Source: an uncultured Erysipelotrichaceae bacterium (GTDB taxonomy: Bacteria; Bacillota_I; Bacilli_A; Erysipelotrichales; Coprobacillaceae). From it: DNA of 14,946 nucleotides. The stretch is taken from assembly GCA_910588075.1 (NCBI GenBank), contig CAJUOS010000051.1, forward strand, positions 1-14,946. The letters run 5' to 3'. The notes below the pieces were generated by a model, which saw only the letters and a program-made list of their open reading frames with translations, was not told the origin of the DNA and searched no databases. A program made the translations under genes and the position numbers. This document shows, piece by piece, positions 1 to 7,270 of this stretch; positions within the stretch are counted from its first letter, which is position 1, and every line of letters starts with the position of its first letter.

Positions 1-2
1 CA

Positions 3-56
3 GAATTGATTGAAGAAATCAAAGAAATTGGTAAAATAGTAGGAAAAGAAGTATAA
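3..56 (+). CDS. C-terminal tail of an unidentified protein (partial)
   Basis: An open frame enters from the left edge and ends at TAA 54-56, giving 17 residues (ELIEEIKEIGKIVGKEV). They are helical and charged, with no diagnostic motif. The stop lies 11 bases before the cutC start, and the cutC ribosome-binding site begins just after it, so the two genes are probably co-transcribed. I cannot name the protein. Too little is visible to exclude a chance open frame, but the spacing fits a real gene end. Confidence 0.5.
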   Translation, partial: ELIEEIKEIGKIVGKEV

Positions 57-67
57 TTGGAGGATAC

Positions 68-817
68 ATGGAAAAAATTGTAGAAATTTGTTGTGGGAGT
101 TATGAGGATGCTTGGAATGCTTTTCAAGCAGGAGCAAAGCGTATAGAACTCAATAGTGCGTTACACCTTGGTGGACTTACTCCTTCTTTAGCAACACTTA
201 TTTTAACAAAACAAAATACAAATTTAAAAGTTATTACAATGATTAGACCAAGAGGAGCTGGATTTTGTTATACTGAAAAAGAATTTGAGATTATGAAGGC
301 TGATGCAGAAATAATGATGAAGAACCATGCTGATGGTATTGCTTTTGGTTGTTTAGATAAAGATGGTTATATTCATATTTCACAAACCAAACAAATGATT
401 GATATTGTGAAAAAGTATGGAGGAGAAGTTGTTTTTCATAGAGCATTTGATTGTGTTAAAGATCCATTTCAATCAATTGAACAATTAATTCAATTAGGTG
501 TTGATCGTGTTTTAACAAGTGGACTAGAGGATAAAGCTATACAAGGGAAAGATGTAATTAAAAGATTACAAGAAAAATATGGGAAAGAGATAGAAATTTT
601 AGCAGGAAGTGGAATCAATGCTTCTAATGCTCAAGATATATTAGATTATACTGGTATCAAACAAGTTCATAGTTCATGTAAAGACTGGGTTCAAGATCCA
701 ACAACAGTATGTCATCATGTAAGTTATAGTTATGCTTCAAAGCCACATGAATCAGATTATGATATAGTATCAAAAATATTAGTTCAACAAATTTTAAATG
801 CTTTGAAAAAGAAGTGA
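68..817 (+). CDS. cutC: CutC family protein (copper homeostasis-type TIM barrel)
   Basis: The 249-residue protein matches the CutC family over its full length (usual size about 240-250). Visible landmarks are the N-terminal EICCGS strand, the GGLTPS motif near residue 36, MIRPRGAGFCY near residue 59, FHRAFDC near residue 124, RVLTSG near residue 147 and QVHSS near residue 200. CutC is a cytoplasmic TIM-barrel protein historically linked to copper tolerance in Escherichia coli; its biochemical activity is not settled, so the copper role is a family label rather than something seen here. GGAGG at 59-63 lies five bases before the ATG and fixes the start. It follows an unknown upstream gene closely and ends in a terminator shared with the convergent CYTH gene. 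No metal-resistance gene is nearby. Confidence 0.93.
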   Translation: MEKIVEICCGSYEDAWNAFQAGAKRIELNSALHLGGLTPSLATLILTKQNTNLKVITMIRPRGAGFCYTEKEFEIMKADAEIMMKNHADGIAFGCLDKDGYIHISQTKQMIDIVKKYGGEVVFHRAFDCVKDPFQSIEQLIQLGVDRVLTSGLEDKAIQGKDVIKRLQEKYGKEIEILAGSGINASNAQDILDYTGIKQVHSSCKDWVQDPTTVCHHVSYSYASKPHESDYDIVSKILVQQILNALKKK

Positions 818-818
818 T

Positions 819-856
819 TGATGAGATAAACTCTATTTTTAGAGTTTAATTCATCA
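819..856. terminator. Bidirectional terminator between convergent cutC and CYTH genes
   Basis: Arms TGATGA-gat-AAACTCTA (819-835) and TAGAGTTT-aat-TCATCA (840-856) pair around a TTTT loop. The two stem blocks are separated by a three-base internal mismatch. T-rich tracts flank both sides (TTCTTTTTTT after it on the plus strand, CTTCTTTTTC on the minus strand). The distal arm overlaps the CYTH stop codon. Confidence 0.75.
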
Positions 857-1429
857 TCCTTCTTTTTTTATTGTATTGAAAACACGGCTTATTTTTGAGG
901 GACAATTTTTATGATATTCAAGTTGAAACATTTGTAGGATTTCAAGAAATTTGAGATATCCATTTTCTTCATCATAAACTTCAAATTCTAATTCATAGTC
1001 TTGTTGATTAAGATAAGTATTATAATCTAGTGATAAGATTCCTTCTTTTAGAAGAATATCATAACGATGTGTTGTTAATGAAAACTGATTTTTTAAATCA
1101 AGTATATCAATTCCTTCATTTCTTAAAATATCTGTTATTTCATTAGATATAAAATGATGTTGAAGAATATCATCTTTTTCTTGGGTATTTAAGGAAACAT
1201 TAGTTTCTAAAATATGATTTTGAAAAGGTCTTTTTAATGTAAATTCAAAATGATTATCTTTTTCTCTAATTCTTAACATATATTTTTTTTCTTCAAGAAT
1301 AGGATGAGTTAAATAATAATTAATTTGAATGTAATCATGATTTATTTGTTTTTGATAGTATTTGAGTATAGAAAAAAATTTTTCTTTTGAGAGAAGAATT
1401 TTATATTCTATTTCAATATGTTCATTCAT
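854..1429 (-). CDS. CYTH domain protein (YjbK-like, triphosphate tunnel family)
   Basis: The 191-residue protein begins MNEHIEIEYKILL and so carries the ExExK signature (EIEYK, residues 6-10) of the CYTH fold, whose eight-stranded tunnel binds triphosphates and divalent metal. Further charged strands fit the pattern: MLRIREK (near 51), FTLKRP (near 63), LSLDYN (near 132) and YELEFEVYD (near 145). Family members hydrolyse thiamine triphosphate or inorganic tripolyphosphate, or make cAMP; the substrate cannot be read from this sequence. The start is supported by GGTGAT just upstream on the minus strand. The gene diverges from NAD kinase, and a pseudouridine synthase follows, as around B. subtilis yjbK-yjbN-yjbO. 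It is soluble, with no signal peptide. The RelQ-type (yjbM) and globin (yjbL) genes found between yjbK and yjbN in B. subtilis are absent here. Confidence 0.85.
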   Translation of the reverse strand: MNEHIEIEYKILLSKEKFFSILKYYQKQINHDYIQINYYLTHPILEEKKYMLRIREKDNHFEFTLKRPFQNHILETNVSLNTQEKDDILQHHFISNEITDILRNEGIDILDLKNQFSLTTHRYDILLKEGILSLDYNTYLNQQDYELEFEVYDEENGYLKFLEILQMFQLEYHKNCPSKISRVFNTIKKEG

Positions 1430-1446
1430 TGTTTATCACCAATTCT

Positions 1447-1475
1447 ATTTTATCTTTTATTGATAAATATTTCAA
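1447..1475 (-). promoter_or_regulatory. Sigma-A-type promoter of the CYTH gene
   Basis: Read on the minus strand, TTGAAA (plus-strand 1470-1475) lies 17 bases from TAAAAT (1447-1452), followed by the GGTGAT ribosome-binding site and the ATG. It interleaves with the divergent NAD kinase promoter, so the two probably compete for polymerase. Confidence 0.6.
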
Positions 1476-1487
1476 TTATTATATAAT
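1460..1487 (+). promoter_or_regulatory. Sigma-A-type promoter of the NAD kinase gene
   Basis: TTGATA (1460-1465) and a perfect TATAAT (1482-1487) are 16 bases apart, about 20 bases before the NAD kinase start. Its -35 box sits inside the spacer of the opposing CYTH promoter. Confidence 0.65.
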
Positions 1488-1508
1488 AGAGAAAAAGTGG
1501 GTGAAAAT

Positions 1509-2279
1509 ATGGAAAGATATGTTATTGAATGTAAGCAAGATCAGTTATCAGAAGCAATTAAAAAGAAATTAATAAAGGCTTTTGATGGTTTTATGATATA
1601 CGATACAAAGACACCAGAATTAGTGATTAGTGTTGGTGGTGATGGGACAATGTTATATTGTGTTCATAAGTATAAAGATATGTTAGATCAAGTTGCTTTT
1701 ATAGGAGTACATACAGGGACATTAGGTTTTTTAACAGATTATCAAAAAGAAGAAATTGATATTTTTATAGAAGATATGAAAAATGGTCATTTTTATTTTT
1801 ATAATAGATATTTATTAGAAATAACAACCAATAAAGATAGTTATCTTGCTTTAAATGAATTACGTATTGAAAATAATATGCGTTCTCAAGTTTTAGATGT
1901 TTCTATTAATGGAGAATTTTTAGAAACTTTTAGAGGAAATGGATTATGTGTATGTACTGCTTCAGGTTCAACAGCATATAATAAATCATTAGGAGGAGCA
2001 GTTGTATGTTCTGGTAAAGGAATTATGCAATTAAGTGAAATTGCAGGAATTCATCATAATGCTTATCGCTCATTAGGGTCATCACTTATTTTGGATCAAA
2101 CACATACTATTCATTTTGAGTCGTTAGATTTTAGAAATGCTGTTTTGGGAATAGATCAACATGTTTATGATTTACATGACGTTAAATATGTTGATGTTAA
2201 AATTTCGAATAAATATGCTCGTTTTGCTCAATTAAAAAAGGTATCTTTGATAGAAAGATTAAAGAGGGCATACTTATAG
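1509..2279 (+). CDS. nadK: NAD kinase (ATP/polyphosphate-NAD kinase)
   Basis: Phosphorylates NAD to NADP in the cytosol. The diagnostic GGDGT loop is at residues 43-47 (D45 is the conserved acidic residue), followed by HTGTLGFLTDY (68-78), the NE pair at 116-117 that contacts NAD, and ASGSTAYNKSLGG around residue 150. The 256-residue length is at the small end of the family, like the Firmicute PpnK group. I chose ATG 1509 over an in-frame GTG at 1497 because GGGTGA at 1499-1504 sits at the right distance from it and the extra four residues have no family support. The stop directly abuts the ATG of the pseudouridine synthase, so the two are co-transcribed and probably translationally coupled. 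Confidence 0.95.
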   Translation: MERYVIECKQDQLSEAIKKKLIKAFDGFMIYDTKTPELVISVGGDGTMLYCVHKYKDMLDQVAFIGVHTGTLGFLTDYQKEEIDIFIEDMKNGHFYFYNRYLLEITTNKDSYLALNELRIENNMRSQVLDVSINGEFLETFRGNGLCVCTASGSTAYNKSLGGAVVCSGKGIMQLSEIAGIHHNAYRSLGSSLILDQTHTIHFESLDFRNAVLGIDQHVYDLHDVKYVDVKISNKYARFAQLKKVSLIERLKRAYL

Positions 2280-3092
2280 ATGTTAAAAAAAGAATGTTTG
2301 GTTACAAAACAGTATCATCAATATAAAATTGATGAGTTTGCATATGCACATCATATAAGTAAAAAGTTATTAAAATCAATAAAACTGCAAGGAGATATTC
2401 TTGTGAATGGGAATCATCAAACTGTAAGATATTCTTTACAAGAAGGAGAAAAGGTTACTTTTCTTTTTCCACAAGAAAATAATCAAATTTTACCTGAAGA
2501 TATTCCCTTAAAAATAGTATATGAAGATTTATATTTAATGGTTATAGATAAAGCTCCTTGTATACCTTGTATTCCAACTAGAGGACATCCTCATCACACT
2601 CTTGCAAATGCTATTTCATATTATTATCAACAAATAGGATTAACTTCAACAGTTCATATGGTAAATCGTTTAGATAAGGAAACAGCAGGATTGATGATAG
2701 TTGCTAAGTATCGATATATTCATGATTTAATGAGTAAAAGACATATATATCGTTTATATCGAGCACATGTGAATGGTAAAGTTGAACAAGGAGTTATTGA
2801 TTTACCTATTTATAAAATTGATAAACAAATGAAAAGAGTTATTGATGAAAGAGGAAAAATATCAAAGACACATTATCAATGCATACAATATAAAGAGGGG
2901 ATTTCATTGGTTGAATGTCAATTAGAAACAGGAAGAACACATCAAATACGTGTTCATATGTCTGCTATTGGGCATCCCTTGGTTGGGGATTCTTTATATG
3001 GTAATGGACAAGGATGTTTTGATTTGACAAGTTTTAAAATATGTTTTATTCATCCCGTTACACATCAATTGATATCATTGACAAAACAGTAA
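2280..3092 (+). CDS. RluA/RluD-family pseudouridine synthase
   Basis: Isomerises uridine to pseudouridine in rRNA or tRNA. The catalytic motif is VNRLDKETAGLMIVAK, with D132 as the nucleophile (family consensus HRLDxxTSG). Downstream, GRTHQIRVHMSAIGHPLVGD is the conserved uracil-binding and arginine motif. Residues about 15-60 look like a weak S4-type RNA-binding domain, and the 270-residue length suits an RluD/YjbO-type enzyme. The ATG follows the NAD kinase TAG with no gap; the ribosome-binding site (AGAGGG, about 2263-2269) lies inside the nadK reading frame. B. subtilis shows the same nadK-pseudouridine synthase order (yjbN-yjbO). The target RNA site cannot be inferred. A strong terminator follows at 3142. 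Confidence 0.92.
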   Translation: MLKKECLVTKQYHQYKIDEFAYAHHISKKLLKSIKLQGDILVNGNHQTVRYSLQEGEKVTFLFPQENNQILPEDIPLKIVYEDLYLMVIDKAPCIPCIPTRGHPHHTLANAISYYYQQIGLTSTVHMVNRLDKETAGLMIVAKYRYIHDLMSKRHIYRLYRAHVNGKVEQGVIDLPIYKIDKQMKRVIDERGKISKTHYQCIQYKEGISLVECQLETGRTHQIRVHMSAIGHPLVGDSLYGNGQGCFDLTSFKICFIHPVTHQLISLTKQ

Positions 3093-3115
3093 AATATATA
3101 TTTTTAATAAAAGAA

Positions 3116-3134
3116 AAAGGAGCTTAGCTCCTTT
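3116..3134. repeat. Short perfect hairpin, near-copy of the one at 3324
   Basis: AAAGGAGC-TTA-GCTCCTTT forms an 8-bp stem with a three-base loop. On the minus strand it is followed by TTTTTCTTTT, so it could end leftward transcripts. A nearly identical hairpin sits at the other end of the same intergenic region. Confidence 0.6.
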
Positions 3135-3141
3135 CAGACTG

Positions 3142-3187
3142 TTGACAAAGTCGGATTTTTATAAAATCCGAACTTTGTCAATTTTTT
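3142..3187 (+). terminator. Strong terminator of the nadK-pseudouridine synthase operon
   Basis: TTGACAAAG-T-CGGATTTT (3142-3159) pairs with AAAATCCG-AA-CTTTGTCAA (3163-3181). This gives an 18-bp stem with one bulged A and a three-base loop, followed by six T (3182-3187). It is the most stable-looking hairpin in the window. Confidence 0.85.
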
Positions 3188-3299
3188 GTTTCCCACTTTA
3201 GTATTAAAAATGCTGGATTGATAATATTTCCAAGTGAAAAAGCACGTTGTATTTAATGATTTCTTCCCACTTTTTTATATTAATTTTAGACTTAGAAAA

Positions 3300-3327
3300 T
3301 TTTAGGGCGTTTGTCAACGCCCTAAAA
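3300..3327 (-). terminator. Terminator for the SEDS gene (minus strand)
   Basis: TTTTAGGGCGTT (3300-3311) and AACGCCCTAAAA (3316-3327) form a perfect 12-bp stem with a TGTC loop. On the minus strand it lies just past the SEDS stop and runs into ATTTTC, so it most likely ends that transcript. Confidence 0.65.
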
Positions 3328-3344
3328 GGAGCTTAGTTCCTTTT
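3324..3344. repeat. Second AAAGGAGC hairpin overlapping the SEDS stop codon
   Basis: AAAAGGAGC-TTA-GTTCCTTTT differs from the 3116 hairpin by one arm base (a G-U pair as plus-strand RNA) and has one more base at each end. It overlaps the SEDS stop (3343-3345) and the terminator at 3300. Confidence 0.55.
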
Positions 3345-4542
3345 ATAATATACTTTTATTTTTAACAATTTTATTTTGTGTTTCAATATCTATAAACATT
3401 GCTATTGCAACCATATAAGATAATAATGATGATCCACCATAAGATATAAAAGGTAAAGTAATGCCAGTAATAGGTAATAATCCTAATATCATAAATATAT
3501 TCCAAACTTGTTGAAAAATAAGCATACCAAATATACCAATAGTAAAAAATTTATCACGACGATTTGTTGAATCAAAACCAATCTTAAGAAGAATAATATC
3601 TAAAGCAACAATGGCTAGAACAGTAATGAATCCACCAATATAACCATAATCAGTTAAAATAACAGCGAATATAAAGTCAGTTTGAGCTTCAGGAAAAGTT
3701 TTAACAACAGCTTGAAAGCCATGTCCAAACCAACCAGCAGTTCCATAAGAAAGTAAAGAATAGAATAATTGAAAGCCTTCTTTGCCTACTGTTCCTTCTG
3801 GATCAACCCAACCATAAAAACGAGCTAATTTATGACCACTTATAATCTTTGAAAAAATATGTGGTTGAAAGATAAAAAGATATGTTCCTAATGCAATAAT
3901 ACATACAAGAATGATACCACCAACAGTAAACCAAGCACCACGCAAACCACTTGCAAACAGTACAAAAAGTACACCCATCATAATAATAAGAACAACACCT
4001 GTATCATTTTGTAAGTAGACAAGTAAAGCAGGAGCTAAAACCACTGCCATACATTTGACTATGTATTTAACTTCGCTTTCAAATGTACGAATAAGAATAT
4101 AGTTATTATATTCTTCTGTGAATTTTGCTAATATAATAACAATAACTATTTTCATAAATTCAGATGGCTGTAAACTGAAACCTGGAATATTATACCATGA
4201 AGTTGCTCCACCTACACGTGAGGCTAATGGAACAATATGACGTCCACCAATTCTAGTGTATAAAAGGTGATCTATGGCTAAACCAAGTAATAAAATCATT
4301 AATATTCCATAAATAATCCATATTTTATCATATATTTGATCATTTCCTACTTTATTAATAATGAATATAATAATGAAAGAAATAATATAGAAAACAAGTT
4401 GTTTGCTCCATAACATATATGGGTTTGATACTTTAGCAATTAAAGGAGCAGCATTCATAATTGCAAAGCAACTAATGCAACATAAAATAAGAATAATAAG
4501 AACAAGTGGATGTTTTTGAACAATATTTTTAATTTTTTCCAA
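3343..4542 (-). CDS. SEDS-family peptidoglycan polymerase (RodA/FtsW type)
   Basis: A 399-residue integral membrane protein with about ten hydrophobic segments. SEDS proteins polymerise glycan strands from lipid II and pair with a class B penicillin-binding protein. Conserved features are QPSEFMKI (125-131), the long extracellular loop with PEAQTDFIF (284-292), whose D289 matches the essential SEDS aspartate, and the C-terminal GITLPFISYGGSS (360-372). RodA is more likely than FtsW, because the gene stands alone and lacks the FtsW cytoplasmic extensions, but sequence by eye does not settle this. The start is TTG: no ATG or GTG is nearby, and AAAGGAG lies seven bases upstream on the minus strand. 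It diverges from a small membrane-anchored EIIB-like gene over a shared palindromic promoter region. No penicillin-binding protein or mre gene lies in the window. Confidence 0.92.
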   Translation of the reverse strand: MEKIKNIVQKHPLVLIILILCCISCFAIMNAAPLIAKVSNPYMLWSKQLVFYIISFIIIFIINKVGNDQIYDKIWIIYGILMILLLGLAIDHLLYTRIGGRHIVPLASRVGGATSWYNIPGFSLQPSEFMKIVIVIILAKFTEEYNNYILIRTFESEVKYIVKCMAVVLAPALLVYLQNDTGVVLIIMMGVLFVLFASGLRGAWFTVGGIILVCIIALGTYLFIFQPHIFSKIISGHKLARFYGWVDPEGTVGKEGFQLFYSLLSYGTAGWFGHGFQAVVKTFPEAQTDFIFAVILTDYGYIGGFITVLAIVALDIILLKIGFDSTNRRDKFFTIGIFGMLIFQQVWNIFMILGLLPITGITLPFISYGGSSLLSYMVAIAMFIDIETQNKIVKNKSIL

Positions 4543-4577
4543 TGAGAAGCTCCTTTCTGTATTTTCTTTTTTATCTC

Positions 4578-4595
4578 TTTATAGTATACTATAAA
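4578..4595. promoter_or_regulatory. 18-bp palindrome in the divergent SEDS / EIIB-like promoter region
   Basis: TTTATAGTATACTATAAA is a perfect dyad and holds -10-like hexamers on both strands (TATACT). The minus strand reads TTGAAG (plus-strand 4605-4610), 16 bases, TATACT (4583-4588), a credible SEDS promoter. The plus-strand promoter lacks a clear -35. It may be an operator or only back-to-back -10 boxes. Confidence 0.5.
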
Positions 4596-4631
4596 AAAGA
4601 AATACTTCAATCAAAAAAGGATGTGAAATCT

Positions 4632-4976
4632 ATGGAAACAAAATATATTGCATTAATTATTATGATAATTATTGTTGGAGTTCTTTTATATTATGGATTT
4701 ATTAACCTCATTAAAAATAAAGGTTTAAATACACAACATCAATCAACTGTTGATATTGAATTACTTTTAAATGCTTTAGGAGGGGTTGAAAATATTCAAG
4801 ATATTTCTTACTCTTCATCTAAATTAACTGTTTTATTAATAAATCAAGATTTAGTTGATATTACAAAAATTCAAAATTTAGGAGCAAGTGGTGTTGTTGA
4901 GGGTAAAGATAAGTTGGCAATGATTTTTGGTAAACAATCAGCGTTGATTGCTGAAGATATGAAGAAGTATATGTAG
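4632..4976 (+). CDS. Membrane-anchored EIIB-like (glucose family PTS) protein lacking the phospho-cysteine
   Basis: The 114-residue protein has one membrane segment (about residues 5-27), a short linker, and a domain (41-114) that follows the glucose/sucrose-type PTS EIIB pattern: LLNALGGVENIQDIS, LTVLL, then IQNLGASGVVEGKDKLAMIFG. In active EIIB domains the segment after LGG.ENI reads CxTRLR, with Cys as the phosphorylation site. Here it is SSSKLT, with S61 in the cysteine position and K64 for the arginine. There is no cysteine anywhere in the protein, so phosphotransfer by the usual route is not possible. A regulatory or structural role at the membrane is inference. I chose ATG 4632 because AAGGATGTGA lies just upstream; an earlier frame start would translate through the promoter region. 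It diverges from the SEDS gene and ends in its own terminator. Confidence 0.75.
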   Translation: METKYIALIIMIIIVGVLLYYGFINLIKNKGLNTQHQSTVDIELLLNALGGVENIQDISYSSSKLTVLLINQDLVDITKIQNLGASGVVEGKDKLAMIFGKQSALIAEDMKKYM

Positions 4977-5004
4977 AAGCGAATATAAATGAATTCGCTT
5001 TTTT
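4977..5004 (+). terminator. Terminator of the EIIB-like gene
   Basis: AAGCGAAT (4977-4984) and ATTCGCTT (4993-5000) form an 8-bp stem with an eight-base loop, and the T run reaches 5004. It starts directly after the stop codon. DNA from 5005 to 5134 is AT-rich, with nothing I recognise. Confidence 0.8.
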
Positions 5005-5134
5005 GTTTGAAATAAAAAAATGTATTCTAAAGAGCATATGACTAGCATTAAAAAGATAAATTTGTTATATTGATGTTGCCAAATCAATCTCTTCATTTAT
5101 CAAGTAATAAATTATTTAAAAAAAGGAATTTTTA

Positions 5135-5188
5135 TTGTTTCAGTAGTTTAAGAGTGATATAATGAATGAGAAATAAATATACAGGGGG
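5135..5188 (+). promoter_or_regulatory. Promoter and ribosome-binding site of pflB
   Basis: TTGTTT (5135-5140), a 17-base spacer ending in TGA, then a perfect TATAAT (5158-5163) form an extended -10 promoter. AGGGGG (5183-5188) lies seven bases before the ATG at 5196. I found no convincing Rex-type operator by eye. Confidence 0.65.
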
Positions 5189-5195
5189 TTAAATA

Positions 5196-7259
5196 ATGAC
5201 TTTTAAAGAAAAATGGAATGACGCTTGGGATGGCTTCCAAGCAGGGAAATGGAACAAAGAAGTAAATTTAAGAGACTTTATTCAATTAAATTATACTCCT
5301 TATGATGGAGATGATTCTTTCTTAGCAGGTCCTACTCAGAATACAAAAGATTTATGGGATCAAGTTATGGATTTAACTAAAAAGGAAAGAGATGCTGGTG
5401 GAGTTCTTGATATGGATACTAAAATCGTATCAACATTAACTTCACATGATGCTGGTTATTTAGATAGGTCTAAAGAAACAATTGTTGGTGTTCAAACTGA
5501 TAAACCTTTTAAGAGATCTTTACAACCATTTGGAGGTATTCGTATTGCTGAACAAGCTTGTGAAACAAATGGATATAAAGTAGATCCTGAAATTTCTTAC
5601 ATTTTTAGAGAATATAGAAAAACTCATAATCAAGGTGTATTTGATGTATATACTCCAGAAATTAGAGCTTGTCGTTCTGCACATATTATCACTGGATTAC
5701 CTGATGGTTATGGACGTGGACGTATTATTGGCGATTATAGAAGAGTAGCTTTATATGGTGTTGATAAATTAATTGATGATAAGAAAAATCAATTAGCAAC
5801 TTCTCAAACAAGAATGACTTCTAAAGTGATTCAATTACGTGAAGAATTAAGTGAACAAATTAGAGCTTTAGGTGAATTAAAAGAAATGGCAGCTAAGTAT
5901 GGTATTGATATTTCTAAACCTGCAACAAACTGTCAAGAAGCAATTCAATGGTTATATTTTGGATATTTAGGTGCTGTTAAAGAACAAAATGGTGCTGCAA
6001 TGTCATTAGGTAGAACTTCTACATTTATTGATATTTATGTAGAAAGAGACTTAAAGAATGGTGTGTTTACAGAAGAACAAATCCAAGAATTCATTGATCA
6101 TTTTATTATGAAATTAAGAATTGTTAAATTCGCAAGAACTCCAGATTATAATGCAATTTTTGCAGGAGATCCTACTTGGGTTACTGAATCTATTGGTGGG
6201 GTAGGTGTTGATGGTCGCCATATGGTTACTAAGACATCATTTAGATACTTACATACTTTATCTAATTTAGGAACTGCTCCTGAACCAAATATGACTGTAT
6301 TATGGTCAACTCGTTTACCTGCAAACTTCAAAGCATTCTGTGCTAAGACTTCTATTGAAACTTCATCAGTTCAATATGAAAATGATGATTTAATGAGAGT
6401 AACTCATGGTGATGACTATGCTATTGCATGTTGTGTATCTTCAATGAGAGTTGGTAAAGAAATGCAATTCTTTGGAGCACGTGCAAACTTAGCTAAATGT
6501 TTATTATATGCTATCAATGGTGGAGTTGATGAAAAATCTAAGAAACAAGTTGGTCCTAAATATAGACCAGTTGAAGGTGAATATTTAGATTATGATGATG
6601 TTGTATCTAAATATGTAGATATGATGGCTTGGTTAGCTAAAGTTTATGTAAATGCTTTAAATATTATTCACTATATGCATGATAAATATGCTTATGAAAG
6701 AATTCAAATGGCATTACATGATAGAGAAGTCAAACGTTATTTTGCAACAGGTATTGCTGGTTTATCAGTTGTAACTGATTCATTATCAGCTATCAAATAT
6801 GCAAAAGTAAAATGTATTAGAGATGAAGATGGTGTTGTTGTTGATTATGAAGTAGAAGGAGATTTCCCTAAATATGGTAATGATGATGACAGAGCTGATG
6901 AAATCGCTGCATGGTTAGTTGAAACATTTATGGATATGGTTCGTCAACATCATACTTATAGAGAAGGTTTACCTACAACTTCAATCTTAACAATTACTTC
7001 TAATGTTGTTTATGGAAAAGCAACAGGAAGTACACCTGATGGAAGAAAAGGTGGACAACCATTTGCTCCAGGTGCTAACCCAATGCATGGTAGAGATAGT
7101 CATGGTGCAATTTCTTCATTATCATCAGTTGCAAAATTACCATTTAAAGATGCACAAGATGGTATTTCAAACACATTTACAGTTGTTCCAGGTGCATTAG
7201 GTAAAGATGATGAAGTATTTGCTGGTGATTTAGATATTGAATCTATTAAAGGTGAATAG
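5196..7259 (+). CDS. pflB: Pyruvate formate-lyase large subunit, lacking the C-terminal glycyl-radical domain
   Basis: Converts pyruvate and CoA to acetyl-CoA and formate in anaerobic fermentation. The sequence is close to canonical PflB throughout: FQPFGGIR-type core (LQPFGGIR), TGLPDGYGRGRIIGDYRRVALYG, and the active-site pair C412-C413 in IACCVSSMRVGKEMQFFGARANL. It ends at ALGKDDEV plus a short tail (FAGDLDIESIKGE), at 687 residues. E. coli PflB is about 760 residues and continues at this point with the domain that carries the radical glycine. The missing piece is encoded separately at 7499-7738, so this protein alone cannot hold the radical. The break falls at a domain boundary rather than inside a fold, and the following frames are intact, which argues against a sequencing error. 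It is first in a three-gene cluster. Confidence 0.95.
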   Translation: MTFKEKWNDAWDGFQAGKWNKEVNLRDFIQLNYTPYDGDDSFLAGPTQNTKDLWDQVMDLTKKERDAGGVLDMDTKIVSTLTSHDAGYLDRSKETIVGVQTDKPFKRSLQPFGGIRIAEQACETNGYKVDPEISYIFREYRKTHNQGVFDVYTPEIRACRSAHIITGLPDGYGRGRIIGDYRRVALYGVDKLIDDKKNQLATSQTRMTSKVIQLREELSEQIRALGELKEMAAKYGIDISKPATNCQEAIQWLYFGYLGAVKEQNGAAMSLGRTSTFIDIYVERDLKNGVFTEEQIQEFIDHFIMKLRIVKFARTPDYNAIFAGDPTWVTESIGGVGVDGRHMVTKTSFRYLHTLSNLGTAPEPNMTVLWSTRLPANFKAFCAKTSIETSSVQYENDDLMRVTHGDDYAIACCVSSMRVGKEMQFFGARANLAKCLLYAINGGVDEKSKKQVGPKYRPVEGEYLDYDDVVSKYVDMMAWLAKVYVNALNIIHYMHDKYAYERIQMALHDREVKRYFATGIAGLSVVTDSLSAIKYAKVKCIRDEDGVVVDYEVEGDFPKYGNDDDRADEIAAWLVETFMDMVRQHHTYREGLPTTSILTITSNVVYGKATGSTPDGRKGGQPFAPGANPMHGRDSHGAISSLSSVAKLPFKDAQDGISNTFTVVPGALGKDDEVFAGDLDIESIKGE

Positions 7260-7270
7260 AAAGAAGTGAT

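Noticed and set aside
1387..1572. Plus-strand open frame across the CYTH-nadK promoter region
   Set aside because: It overlaps the start of CYTH, both promoters and the nadK start, and its translation has no recognisable features.
3090..3345. A CRISPR array or riboswitch in the repeat-rich intergenic region
   Set aside because: There are too few repeat units, with no regular spacers. The structures read as terminators and palindromes at the 3' ends of convergent genes, not as a leader upstream of a gene.
5030..5135. A Rex or other redox operator upstream of pflB
   Set aside because: TTGTTATATTGATGTTGCC is suggestive at the left end, but no symmetric right half exists within a reasonable distance.
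6146..6331. Minus-strand open frame of 61 codons inside pflB, and similar frames at 7003-7200, 7100-7285, 8925-9164, 10838-11098, 13071-13280 and 13963-14180
   Set aside because: All lie opposite or out of frame within clearly real genes, show no family resemblance and have low-complexity translations.
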